NCBI GenBank assembly: GCA_029782335.1 | Contig: JAKOVA010000232.1 | Location: 1 to 44,498 of the forward strand | Length of the DNA stretch: 44,498 nt | Direction of reading: 5' to 3' | From: Actinomycetes bacterium | Lineage (GTDB): Bacteria > Actinomycetota > Acidimicrobiia > Acidimicrobiales > Microtrichaceae | Shown here: positions 18,037 to 26,018 of the stretch, piece by piece | How positions within the stretch are numbered: position 1 is the stretch's first letter | Layout of the letters: the number at the start of each line of letters is the position of its first letter | The notes under the pieces: model-generated | Databases searched by the model: none | What the model was told of the DNA's origin: nothing | What the model saw: only the letters and a program-made list of their open reading frames with translations | Position numbers and translations under genes: made by a program

Positions 18037-18963
18037 GTGACCGGCACGAACCTGGTGATCCTCGGAACCGCGAGCCAGGCCCCCACACGGACGCGGAACC
18101 ACAACGGCTACCTCCTGCGGTGGGACAACCACGGGCTGCTCTTCGACCCGGGTGAGGGGACACAGCGGCAGTTGCTCTTCGCAGGAGTCCCCTCGACCCG
18201 CATCACCCGGATCCTGCTGACCCACCTCCACGGCGACCACTGCCTCGGCCTGCCGGGCGTGCTCCAGCGGATGACGTTGGACCAGGCTCGTGATCCGGTG
18301 CCGATCAACTTTCCCGCGAGCGGCGAAGCGTGGGTCGAGCGACTTTGCAGCGCGAGTCTCGGACGGCCGACACGCCAGACACTCGAGCCGGTCGACGACT
18401 CCGGCGGGACCGTGACGGATCCTCCGCTCCAGATCACGGCCCAACCGCTCGCACATCGTGTGCCGACCCTCGGCTGGCGTGTTGAGGAACCACCGCGGTG
18501 GCACCTGCTCCCCGACCGGCTCGCCGCGGCGGGCGTCGCGGGGGCCGACGCCGGACGGTTGCTCGCCGAGGGTTCGATCCACATCGACGGGTCGGTGATC
18601 CGCCTCGAGGACGTCGGCGAACAGCGCCGAGGCCGGTCGTTCGCGATCGTGATGGACACCGCGATCTGCGACGAAGCGGTTGAGTTGGCGGAGGGGGTGG
18701 ACCTGCTGCTGTGCGAGGCGACCTACCTCGAGTCGGAGGTGTCCCTCGCCCGCGACTACCGCCACCTGACCGCTCGCGAGGCCGCGACGATCGCGCGGGA
18801 GGCGAACGTCGGACACCTCGTGTTGTCGCATTTCTCGTCGCGTTACCCCGACGCGTCGGGCCACGTCGCCGAAGCGGCCGAGGTGTTCCCCGCGGTCACC
18901 GCTGCGAGCGACCTCGAGGTCATCCCGCTCCGGGCAGGCGGCGCTACCCCACCGCCGCTCTGA
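18037..18963 (+). CDS. Ribonuclease Z-family metallo-beta-lactamase hydrolase
   Basis: The product has 308 residues from GTG 18037; a GGAGG lies 14 bases upstream, which is long spacing. The zinc motif HLHGDH (63-68) follows the N-terminal LVILGTASQAP strand typical of RNase Z. Later ligands appear as the Asp in IVMDTAICDE and the His in VLSHFSSRYPD. RNase Z trims tRNA 3' ends; some actinobacterial relatives are generic hydrolases or phosphodiesterases. Its 3' end overlaps the convergent SGNH gene by 20 bp. Confidence 0.85.
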   Translation: MTGTNLVILGTASQAPTRTRNHNGYLLRWDNHGLLFDPGEGTQRQLLFAGVPSTRITRILLTHLHGDHCLGLPGVLQRMTLDQARDPVPINFPASGEAWVERLCSASLGRPTRQTLEPVDDSGGTVTDPPLQITAQPLAHRVPTLGWRVEEPPRWHLLPDRLAAAGVAGADAGRLLAEGSIHIDGSVIRLEDVGEQRRGRSFAIVMDTAICDEAVELAEGVDLLLCEATYLESEVSLARDYRHLTAREAATIAREANVGHLVLSHFSSRYPDASGHVAEAAEVFPAVTAASDLEVIPLRAGGATPPPL

Positions 18964-19651
18964 GCTGCGCCACGGCAACGGCCACGGCGCTCGCATGACA
19001 CTCCTGGCCCTTGGCGCTCAGGTGCCATCCGTCGGTGACGTACGCCCCCTTGCAGCGGTTGAGCCACCAGTCGAGCGGGATCGTCGAGATCCCCCGGCCC
19101 GACGCCTCCTCGGCTTGGAGGCGTTGCGCGACCCGAAGCTCGTCACGCTCTGACGCCACCGGCGGCTCGGGGTGCGACACGACATAGACGTGCGCCCCGC
19201 GGGACTGTGCGATGTCGTAGAGCCCGCGGATCGCGGCGCGATACGCGTCCTGACGTGCCGGGTCCGTGGCGCTGGGGAAGAGCATCGACTGGATCACCAC
19301 CATGTCGGGGTTCTCGCGTTCGATGTCGCCTCGGAGGCGGTCCGCCCACGACGGGTTTCCCGGCCACGTGTCGATCGGCGTCTCGCCGGGGAATCCGTCG
19401 ACGACCAGTCGCACATGCTGGTCTGCGAGGCGGCGAGCGAGTCGTTCATGGAGTCGCGGCGTCGTGCCGAAGAGCCCGTAGGTGACGCTGTCGCCCAACA
19501 CCAACACGACCCGGACTCGGCCGGCGCGTCCGGTCGCCGGCTCGGCCGGCCGGCACCCGGCTGCCACTGCGACGAGCGCGACAGCGAGGGCGGCTGCGCC
19601 GCTGCGCAAGCCCCGACGCCGCAGCCGCTGCGCCCTCAGCGAAGCCGCCAT
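18944..19651 (-). CDS. SGNH/GDSL hydrolase lipoprotein
   Basis: The product has 235 residues. The ATG at 19651 lies inside the end of the crotonase gene (16-bp overlap) and begins a lipoprotein signal with lipobox Val-Ala-Ala-Gly-Cys33. The SGNH block I is VLVLGDSVTYG with Ser55, and block V is TDGWHLSAKGQ with the Asp and His of the triad. Such proteins de-acylate or de-esterify lipids or polysaccharides outside the cell. It is the third gene of the alcohol dehydrogenase/crotonase operon, although a surface hydrolase is an unexpected partner. Confidence 0.82.
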   Translation of the reverse strand: MAASLRAQRLRRRGLRSGAAALAVALVAVAAGCRPAEPATGRAGRVRVVLVLGDSVTYGLFGTTPRLHERLARRLADQHVRLVVDGFPGETPIDTWPGNPSWADRLRGDIERENPDMVVIQSMLFPSATDPARQDAYRAAIRGLYDIAQSRGAHVYVVSHPEPPVASERDELRVAQRLQAEEASGRGISTIPLDWWLNRCKGAYVTDGWHLSAKGQECHASAVAVAVAQLRAAVG

Positions 19652-20457
19652 TCGACGCGCTGGCCCGAGGCGAAGCGGTCTTGTCCGGCTTTGAACGCCG
19701 CCGCGTCGGAACCGATGCGGGTGAAGAGGTTGGCGAGGCCGACGGCCTGGGTCCGCGGCACCTCCAACGCGGTCCAGATGGCGCGCATCGTGCCCTGCAC
19801 GACGAGGGGCGGGGCGTCCGCGATCACCTGCGCGGCCCACATCGCGCGTTCGAGAAGCTCCGCCCGCGGGACGACCTCCGACACCATGCCGATCTGGAAC
19901 GCCCGCTCGGCCGACATCCGCTCGTGCGCGCCGAGCAGCGACAGTCGCATGATCTCGCCGAAGGGCATCTTCGAGAGCATGTTGATCGGCTCGAACGCCG
20001 CGGTCATGCCGTAGGTGACGTGGGGATCGAAGAACACCGCGTCGTCCGCCGCGATCGTGAACTCGGTCTCGCCGAGCATGTAGAACGCGCCGCCACAGGC
20101 GAGACCCTGCACCGCAGCGATCACGGGCTTCCACAGGTCGCAGCTCTTGGGGCCGACGTCTCGGCCCGGGTCGTCGTACATCCACGCCGTGGGGTAGCCG
20201 GGGTACTTGCCCTCGGCCATTGCGGCGTTGTTGTCGTCGGAGACCGCCTCGGAGCGGTCGATCCCGGTGCAGAACGCGTCACCCTCGGCCGTCAGCACGA
20301 TGCAGCGAACGTCGTCGTCGTAGCGGAAGGAGGTCCAGACCTCGCGCAGTTCCGCTTGCATCCGGGCGTTGATCGCGTTGCGGACCTTCGGACGGTTGAG
20401 CGACACCTGCGCCACGCCGTTCGACGTGTTCACGATGATGGTTTCGTAATCCGTCAT
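19636..20457 (-). CDS. Crotonase-superfamily (enoyl-CoA hydratase-like) protein lacking the usual catalytic glutamates
   Basis: The product has 273 residues from ATG 20457, overlapping the dehydrogenase stop as ATGA. The oxyanion-hole region (CIVLTAEGDAFCTGIDRSE, then KPVIAAVQGLACGG) and overall length fit the crotonase superfamily. The two acid positions of true hydratases appear changed: the segment after the Gly-Gly pair reads AFYMLGE where hydratases have a Glu-Leu-Ala pattern, and FFDPHVTYG has His where hydratases have Glu. Hydration is therefore doubtful; another CoA-thioester reaction such as hydrolysis, isomerisation or decarboxylation is possible. Confidence 0.82.
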   Translation of the reverse strand: MTDYETIIVNTSNGVAQVSLNRPKVRNAINARMQAELREVWTSFRYDDDVRCIVLTAEGDAFCTGIDRSEAVSDDNNAAMAEGKYPGYPTAWMYDDPGRDVGPKSCDLWKPVIAAVQGLACGGAFYMLGETEFTIAADDAVFFDPHVTYGMTAAFEPINMLSKMPFGEIMRLSLLGAHERMSAERAFQIGMVSEVVPRAELLERAMWAAQVIADAPPLVVQGTMRAIWTALEVPRTQAVGLANLFTRIGSDAAAFKAGQDRFASGQRVEWRLR

Positions 20458-21548
20458 GGGCGGCGATCGTAAAGCAGGACCGGCTTGACGACCCGACCCT
20501 CGAGCGACGCCGCCTCCGCCTCGTTGATCTGATCGAAGGGGAACGTCTCGATGAGCCGGTCGAAGGGGAAGCGGCCGGCCTGCCACAACTCGATGAGGCG
20601 TGGGATGAGCGTCTGGGGTACCGCAGAACCTTCGAGGATGCCGGTGACGGTCTTGCCGACGAGGGCGAGCGTGTCGAGGGTGAGCGGCTCGGTCTGCACG
20701 CCGACGAAGCCGCAGTGGCCTCCCATCCGCACCGCTGCGAGTGCGGTGTTCATGACCGTGGTGTTGCCGGTTGTGTCGAAGGCGTAGTCGGCGCCACCGC
20801 CGGTGATCGCTGCGAGTTGCGCTGCGAGATCCGATGCGGATCCGTTGAGGGTGTGGGTCGCTCCCAGTTCGCGGGCGAGTTCCAGGCGGTGTTCGTGGAG
20901 GTCGACCGCCACGATCGGCGACGCGCCGGCGACCACACCCGCCATCACCGCCGCGAGACCGACTGCGCCGGCGCCGAAGACCACCAGGCTTCGCTCCGGC
21001 TGTACGTCGAGCGCGACGAGGATCGACCCGGCCCCGGTGAGCACACCGCAGCCGAGCGGTCCGAGCAGTTCGAGGGGGAGGTCGCGATCCACCACGACGA
21101 CGTTGCGGCTGGTCGCGAGGCAGTGGGTCGCGAACGACGACTGACCGAACCACCGCGCGCCGATCGGCGTGCCGTCTTCGGCGCTCATCGGCGTTCCCCA
21201 GAGGGCGTCACGGCCCGTGAGGTTCCGGGTGAGGAACTGCTCGCAGTACGACGGGATGCCGCGCCGGCAGTTCACGCACTCACCGCAGGAGTCGTAGGAC
21301 AACACGACGTGGTCGCCGACGGTCACGTCCGAGACGCCCTCGCCGATCGCTTCCACGATCCCGGCCCCCTCGTGGCCGCACACCACCGGCAGCAGCATCT
21401 CCATCGAGCGGGGGACGACGTCGGTGTGACACATGCCGGTCCCGACGAGCCGCACCAGCACCTCGCCGGGGCCAGGATCGGCAAGGTCGACCTGCTCGAG
21501 TTGATGCTTGCCGTCGGGGCTGCGAAGGACTGCGGCGGTGATCTGCAT
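20454..21548 (-). CDS. Zinc-dependent alcohol dehydrogenase (MDR family)
   Basis: The product has 364 residues. It shows the zinc-binding GHEGAGIVEAIGEGV signature, the catalytic Cys-His pair in GMCHTDVV, four closely spaced structural-zinc cysteines (CGECVNCRRGIPSYC) and the cofactor motif VFGAGAVGLAAVM followed by an acidic VDLHEHRLE end that favours NAD. It resembles aryl-alcohol/benzyl-alcohol dehydrogenases of the long-chain MDR group. Its start at 21548 faces the TetR gene across 121 bp, so the TetR protein is the likely regulator of this three-gene operon. Confidence 0.88.
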   Translation of the reverse strand: MQITAAVLRSPDGKHQLEQVDLADPGPGEVLVRLVGTGMCHTDVVPRSMEMLLPVVCGHEGAGIVEAIGEGVSDVTVGDHVVLSYDSCGECVNCRRGIPSYCEQFLTRNLTGRDALWGTPMSAEDGTPIGARWFGQSSFATHCLATSRNVVVVDRDLPLELLGPLGCGVLTGAGSILVALDVQPERSLVVFGAGAVGLAAVMAGVVAGASPIVAVDLHEHRLELARELGATHTLNGSASDLAAQLAAITGGGADYAFDTTGNTTVMNTALAAVRMGGHCGFVGVQTEPLTLDTLALVGKTVTGILEGSAVPQTLIPRLIELWQAGRFPFDRLIETFPFDQINEAEAASLEGRVVKPVLLYDRRP

Positions 21549-21669
21549 GGCGCGATCCTCGCATGTGAGCGACCCGCACTCGACACCCCCTGGTGACGTG
21601 CCCGGTCCCGGATCCACGTGGCTCGTGTCGTCAACCCCGTCTGCTGGTCCTCCTGGCAAGATCGCGTCG

Positions 21670-22296
21670 ATGGGTGACGCAGCAGGACAGCACCGGCCGC
21701 CCAAGCAGGAGCGGAGCCGGGAGACACTCGAGCGCATCCTCACGGCGGCCGAGTCGCTCCTCGACGGGCGACCCTTCGCGGAGATCTCCGTCGACGACAT
21801 CGTCAACCACGCGGATGTGTCGCGAAGCTCGTTCTACGCACGCTTCGAGAACAAGGACGCCCTCCTGCCGCTCCTCTACGAGCGGTACGCGGCGGCGGGT
21901 CGATCTGCGCTCGCGGTCGCACTGTCGGTCGACGCCGAGAGGCCACCGGAGTTCGTGGTCGACCAACTGGTGCGGTCCTACCTCGGATTCGTCAGGCGGT
22001 TTCAGTCCGAGACGTCGACCTACGAGACGAGCGACCTCGGCTCGCCGCGACGCGAGCTGATGGACGACGTCGTCGAGGGTGTGGTTCGTGTGTATCTCAA
22101 CTGCGTCGGACGCCCCGGGGACGAGGCGCTCGCGCAACGCGTCGAGTTCGCATCGCGTGCTGTCGCGGCAATCCTGCTGCGCGCCGTCGGCCCCCCGACG
22201 GGGTTCGCGTCGATGATGGGCTTCGACGACGAACGGCTCGTGGCCGAGGTTTCGCTCCTCGCGACGAGCTACCTCCGCGCCGCCGCGGGCGACTGA
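21670..22296 (+). CDS. TetR-family transcriptional regulator
   Basis: The product has 208 residues from ATG 21670; the longer open frame upstream has no regulator-like sequence. The N-terminal HTH (about 18-62) reads ILTAAESLLDGRPFAEISVDDIVNHADVSRSSFYARFENKDALL in short pieces typical of TetR proteins. The C-terminal ligand domain is unclassified. It is divergent from the alcohol dehydrogenase operon, and a perfect palindrome lies just after its stop codon. Confidence 0.85.
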   Translation: MGDAAGQHRPPKQERSRETLERILTAAESLLDGRPFAEISVDDIVNHADVSRSSFYARFENKDALLPLLYERYAAAGRSALAVALSVDAERPPEFVVDQLVRSYLGFVRRFQSETSTYETSDLGSPRRELMDDVVEGVVRVYLNCVGRPGDEALAQRVEFASRAVAAILLRAVGPPTGFASMMGFDDERLVAEVSLLATSYLRAAAGD

Positions 22297-22307
22297 ACCG
22301 TCGCGGC

Positions 22308-22333
22308 GGTTCTGGACTGCGCTGTCCAGAACC
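22308..22333. promoter_or_regulatory. Perfect 10-bp palindrome with 6-bp spacer: operator or terminator
   Basis: GGTTCTGGAC and its exact complement flank TGCGCT, starting 11 bases after the TetR stop and 60 bases before the exported-protein start at 22394. A T-run does not follow, so an operator for a dimeric regulator (perhaps the neighbouring TetR) is as likely as a terminator. No second copy is visible in the 121-bp dehydrogenase/TetR spacer. Confidence 0.5.
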
Positions 22334-22393
22334 TTCCCGTAGGTTCCCCCCCAGGGGTGCCGGCGTCAGTCGGCCGAGGGGAAGGCCACCATC

Positions 22394-25300
22394 ATGGGGA
22401 CGTCGTTGTATCGCTCGATGCGGAAGCGGTTGGTGCTCGTTGCCGCGATGCTCACGGTGCTCGCAACCGTGGGCCAAGGGCTCGCCGCAGCCGAACCGAC
22501 CACTGCGTCTCGACCCGCCGACTCGACGATCGATACCGCCGACGACGGCGTTCCGGCAGACCAGGGCCCGACGCCGGACGAGGTCACCAAGATGCTCGCG
22601 GCGATGTCCGACGACGACGTGTACGCCGTGATGGATCAGGCGGCGAAGGACGCCGAGGCGTCACTGGAGGACCCCGAGGTCACCGACGAGGAGGCGGAGC
22701 AGATCCGCATCGCGATCGACCAGCTCAGCGACCCCGACGGCCGAAAGGCGCTGCTCGCCGAGGTGCGGGCTGCTGACCCGTCCAAAGGCGAACCGCTCGA
22801 CGACGACAGTGGGACCCAACCGAAGGCGGACCCCTCGGCGCCGGGGAGCGATTCGGTCGACGCCGATGACATGGTCCGCCTCCCGGAGGTGCCGGCGTCG
22901 GAACCACTCGGTGCGCCGTCGCCTTCGGCGCCCGCCGCCACCCCGGTGCCGGTCGAGACCGCGCCCTTGGCACTTCCCCCGTCCGGTGGCACCTGGAGCT
23001 ACGACCTGCGGACGACGGACCGCCCGTCCTACGCCGAGTTCCGAAGCCTCTACGACCAGTGGTGGAAGTGGGTGCAGGTTGCCTCTGTCGCCAAGGGAGA
23101 GGAGTCGAACCTGTGGATCGAGCCGTTCGATTCCTGCACCGGCGCGAAACTCGGCACCCGCTCGGCGCCGACGACCGCGACCCGGCCGGGCACCGTGTTC
23201 ACCCCGACCACCGACACCTTCGCGTTCGACGAGGCGACGCCCGGCCAGTCACGCGCAGTGTTCGTCGGGCCGAACAGCGCATCCAACGCCGGGCAGTTCA
23301 CGACCCGTTGGGTGAACGGCCAAGAGCAGTTCCTTGTCGAGGCGCACGTCAGCGCCGACCCCTCGACGAACGTGGCGTTCTTCCAGCCCGAGGTGTCGGT
23401 CGCCCGAATCGGCTACCCCGACACGACCTTCACGCCCGCCAACGCGAATGTCGACGTGCTCTGCTACGCCCAGGACGCCGGGCGACTCTCGCCGTGGCGC
23501 GCCTATGTGCGGGCATGGCTTCCCGCGTCGCTCCTGGCCGCGCCGGGGATCCAGGTTCGGGTCGACGTGACCAATCGCCAGGTGCTGTTCGTCCCGCCGC
23601 ACACCTTGTTCTTCGGGGCCGACGGAGCGACGGTCCACCTCGGCCCCAAGCCGCTCGACGCACGGGCGGTCGTGTCCAACGCGATCGGATTGCGCGTCGA
23701 CGACAGCGTGCTGGTCGACACCGACCACAACACCGGCAACGACCTCGAAGGCATCCTCGGGCCGACACTTGCGGACGCGGTCACCCGCGGAATCAACGGC
23801 ACGTCGAGCGGGCCGAACGCCGTGACATGGAGCGGCTTCCCGTTCTACGGCTGGACGACGATCCGACAATCCGTCGTGGAACGCCCGGTGACCGCGGACC
23901 TGTCGCTCGCTCGGATCGGCGGCGACGACGAGGCAACGTTGCACATCGGGCTGAACATCGGCCAGGCCACCTTCCGAGGGTCGTTCAACGGGCTCCTCAC
24001 GGGCTACAACCCCTGCTACTACCGCCACACCTGGTACGCGGATGCGGCGGCGGACGTGGTCGTCGACGTCGACGCGACGAATCCGAGGCGACTCCACCCG
24101 CGCACCACGACGAACGTGACCGCGACGGCGCACACCCGTAAGTGGGGCCTCACCAACGGGTCGTGGATCCGCCCGATGTGTCACCTGGTCGGCGCCCTGG
24201 TCCGGTCGAAGATGAAGAAGAGCATCGGCCGGAGCCTCGCAGCGGACCTTCAGGAGGCCTTCAACGCCGGGCCGAACAGCCGCTTCGACCAGCTCCTCGC
24301 GACGATCGACCTGACGACCGCGATGCAGCAGGGCACGACCTTCCCCAACGGGAACGGGTTGACCTTCCCGACCGACGGCGGCGCCGGGTGGATGCGGACG
24401 TGTGTGCCACGGGGGTGCCAGGGTGGGGACGTTGCGTTGACCCCCGACGGCCTCGAAGCCGGCCTCGCGCTGAACGCTGCCGATCGGAAGCCGCCGAGCC
24501 GGCCGCGACGATTCCCCCTCGTGTACGACGCGACGACGTCACCCACCCCCGCGGAGTTGCTCCGCAGCGGGACCGACGCGAACGGCCGGCCCTTCAGTGT
24601 CGGCGTGATGCTGCGCAATGGGTTCCTCAACCAGATCCTCCGGGCACTCACCGAAGGAAGCGCCGGGCCCGACTCCGCCCAGCCGACCCTCGCCCCCAAC
24701 GGCATCCTCGACCAGGCGTTCAGCGTGAACGTGCCGGGTGCCACCTGGGCGATTCGGACCGCCCCGACGGTTGCACCCGGGCTCATGGACGTGCCGTCGG
24801 TGTCGTCGGACCCGAACCGCTACCAGGGCCAACTCGCCATCCCCGACCTGCGAGTGTCGATCAACGACGGCTCGGGTTGGGCCGATCCGGCGATCATCGG
24901 CGTCAACCTCTTCCCGGCACTCGACGTGCAGACGATCTCGGCCCAGACGATCGACCCGAGCCTGATCGTCGGACGGTCCTCGAGGGTGTTGCGCTGCCAC
25001 TCGCTGCTGTGGGCCATCTGCGTGGGCGTCGTTCCGGCGGTGCTCGACACACTCGTGGGTGTGGTGGCCGCCCAGATCGACACGGCGTTGACCAACATCA
25101 CGGTTCCGCAACTGTCGCCCGACTTCACGCTGGCGAACGTCCGCCTCCAGCGCCGCGGCGCGACGCTGGCGCTGTACGCGGACATCTTCGAGAAGCCCCG
25201 CGTCGCGCTGTCGGGCTGGTACGAGAAGCCGTGGTACGGGTTCCACGCGACCGCCGTGTTCCCGCCCGGCCCGGCCGTGACCTACACGTGGACGGTCACC

Positions 25301-25525
25301 GATCTGTTGGCGCCGGTGGGGTCGCCACCGGTGTGGACCGGAACCACCACCTCACCCGACATCACGCGGAACATGAGTGAGCTCCACCGGATCCGCATCC
25401 GGAAGGCCGGCCTGTTCAACCACTCGAAGTGGATGCGGTCGGTGCGGGTCCGGGTGGTGGCCACCCAAGGCGCCCTCAGCGCGGCGGGCACCACGGACAT
25501 GACCATGATCACCACCATCTGGTGA
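22394..25525 (+). CDS. Large exported protein of unknown family
   Basis: The product has 1043 residues. A GAGGGGAAGG site precedes ATG 22394; MRKRLVLV at 22418 is an alternative start. A signal peptide ends near Gly-Leu-Ala-Ala-Ala-Glu, followed by an acidic, low-complexity segment of about 150 residues rich in Asp, Glu and Pro. The remainder (about 200-1043) is beta-rich with few cysteines. Around residues 735-860, LRNGFLNQILRAL is followed by strands ending in a LFPALDV segment, a layout that recalls TULIP/BPI-like lipid-binding domains; this is a weak resemblance. The C-terminus resembles an Ig-like sandwich. No catalytic motif is recognised. It stands alone, without operon partners. Confidence 0.7.
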   Translation: MGTSLYRSMRKRLVLVAAMLTVLATVGQGLAAAEPTTASRPADSTIDTADDGVPADQGPTPDEVTKMLAAMSDDDVYAVMDQAAKDAEASLEDPEVTDEEAEQIRIAIDQLSDPDGRKALLAEVRAADPSKGEPLDDDSGTQPKADPSAPGSDSVDADDMVRLPEVPASEPLGAPSPSAPAATPVPVETAPLALPPSGGTWSYDLRTTDRPSYAEFRSLYDQWWKWVQVASVAKGEESNLWIEPFDSCTGAKLGTRSAPTTATRPGTVFTPTTDTFAFDEATPGQSRAVFVGPNSASNAGQFTTRWVNGQEQFLVEAHVSADPSTNVAFFQPEVSVARIGYPDTTFTPANANVDVLCYAQDAGRLSPWRAYVRAWLPASLLAAPGIQVRVDVTNRQVLFVPPHTLFFGADGATVHLGPKPLDARAVVSNAIGLRVDDSVLVDTDHNTGNDLEGILGPTLADAVTRGINGTSSGPNAVTWSGFPFYGWTTIRQSVVERPVTADLSLARIGGDDEATLHIGLNIGQATFRGSFNGLLTGYNPCYYRHTWYADAAADVVVDVDATNPRRLHPRTTTNVTATAHTRKWGLTNGSWIRPMCHLVGALVRSKMKKSIGRSLAADLQEAFNAGPNSRFDQLLATIDLTTAMQQGTTFPNGNGLTFPTDGGAGWMRTCVPRGCQGGDVALTPDGLEAGLALNAADRKPPSRPRRFPLVYDATTSPTPAELLRSGTDANGRPFSVGVMLRNGFLNQILRALTEGSAGPDSAQPTLAPNGILDQAFSVNVPGATWAIRTAPTVAPGLMDVPSVSSDPNRYQGQLAIPDLRVSINDGSGWADPAIIGVNLFPALDVQTISAQTIDPSLIVGRSSRVLRCHSLLWAICVGVVPAVLDTLVGVVAAQIDTALTNITVPQLSPDFTLANVRLQRRGATLALYADIFEKPRVALSGWYEKPWYGFHATAVFPPGPAVTYTWTVTDLLAPVGSPPVWTGTTTSPDITRNMSELHRIRIRKAGLFNHSKWMRSVRVRVVATQGALSAAGTTDMTMITTIW

Positions 25526-25591
25526 CGACGTCGGGTCACAGGAGTGGCCGCGATCCGATGTTCGACGAACGTGGGCGCGGAGGGACAGCTT

Positions 25592-25771
25592 TCAAGAGCG
25601 CCGGTTGAACGCCGCGACGATCGCGTCGCCTTCCCAGTGGCCCGGCACGATCCGGTCGGCCGTGGTTTCGGTGCGTTGGTCGATCAGCTGGACCTGCGCG
25701 ATGAAGCGGCTCCGCTGACCACACTCACGGAGAACTCCCCAGTCCTGCTCGGCGGGTTCGAGGGACCGTCG
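25592..25771 (-). pseudogene. IS30-family transposase remnant (central part)
   Basis: An open reverse-strand stretch of 59 codons without a start contains LIDQRTETTADRIVPGHWEGDAIVAAFNR. The Pro-Gly-His-Trp-Glu-Gly-Asp motif is the conserved segment around the first catalytic Asp of IS30 transposases. The reading frame stops immediately after it (TGA at 25592) and the rest of the DDE core is missing. It is bounded upstream by a TAG. Confidence 0.75.
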
Positions 25772-25796
25772 CTACACCTGAGGAAGGGTGTTGGCC

Positions 25797-25988
25797 ATGA
25801 GGAACACATCGATGGGACCGTCGGGGTGCCAGCCGACGGTCGATCGGCAACGTGAATTCGTCCGACTGATCGGCCAGGGCATCTCGAACCCGGGGGGTGT
25901 ATGGACGGCTGGGCATCGACCGCAAGACCGGCCACTCGGCGGTCCTCGATCGGCAAGTCGACCGTCGGGACATCTGGTGGTCTACTAG
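25797..25988 (+). pseudogene. IS30-family transposase remnant (N-terminal HTH part, frameshifted)
   Basis: The ATG at 25797 follows AGGAAGG, and the frame reads ...VDRQREFVRLIGQGISN, like the start of IS30 transposase helix-turn-helix domains. Near 25890 the similarity moves to another frame, which continues YGRLGIDRKTG, the expected next HTH segment. The fragment then runs out near 25985. It is opposite in strand to the neighbouring central fragment, so at least two IS30 copies or an inversion contributed. With the other fragment it explains most of the 493-bp gap between the exported protein and the AlbA_2 gene. Confidence 0.65.
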
Positions 25989-25999
25989 AAACTACTACT
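25982..25999. repeat. Left copy of 18-bp imperfect direct repeat flanking the AlbA_2 gene
   Basis: CTACTAGAAACTACTACT here matches CTACTCGAAACTGCTACT at 27482-27499 in 16 of 18 positions, exactly 1500 bp apart, with the AlbA_2 gene between them. The pair could be a transposition or integration footprint, or two regulator sites. Confidence 0.5.
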
Positions 26000-26007
26000 A
26001 ATAGTTT
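25989..26007. promoter_or_regulatory. Palindromic operator/promoter region of the AlbA_2 gene
   Basis: AAACTA (25989-25994) and TAGTTT (26002-26007) are perfect inverted half-sites with a 7-bp spacer, in an AT-rich patch just before an AGTAGGAGA ribosome-binding site and ATG 26019. Autoregulation by the adjacent protein, which carries a winged-helix domain, is a reasonable inference. Confidence 0.5.
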
Positions 26008-26018
26008 ACAGTAGGAGA

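Noticed and set aside
24550-25246. Minus-strand frames inside the exported protein gene
   Set aside because: Arg/Gly-rich shadows without start signals or domains.
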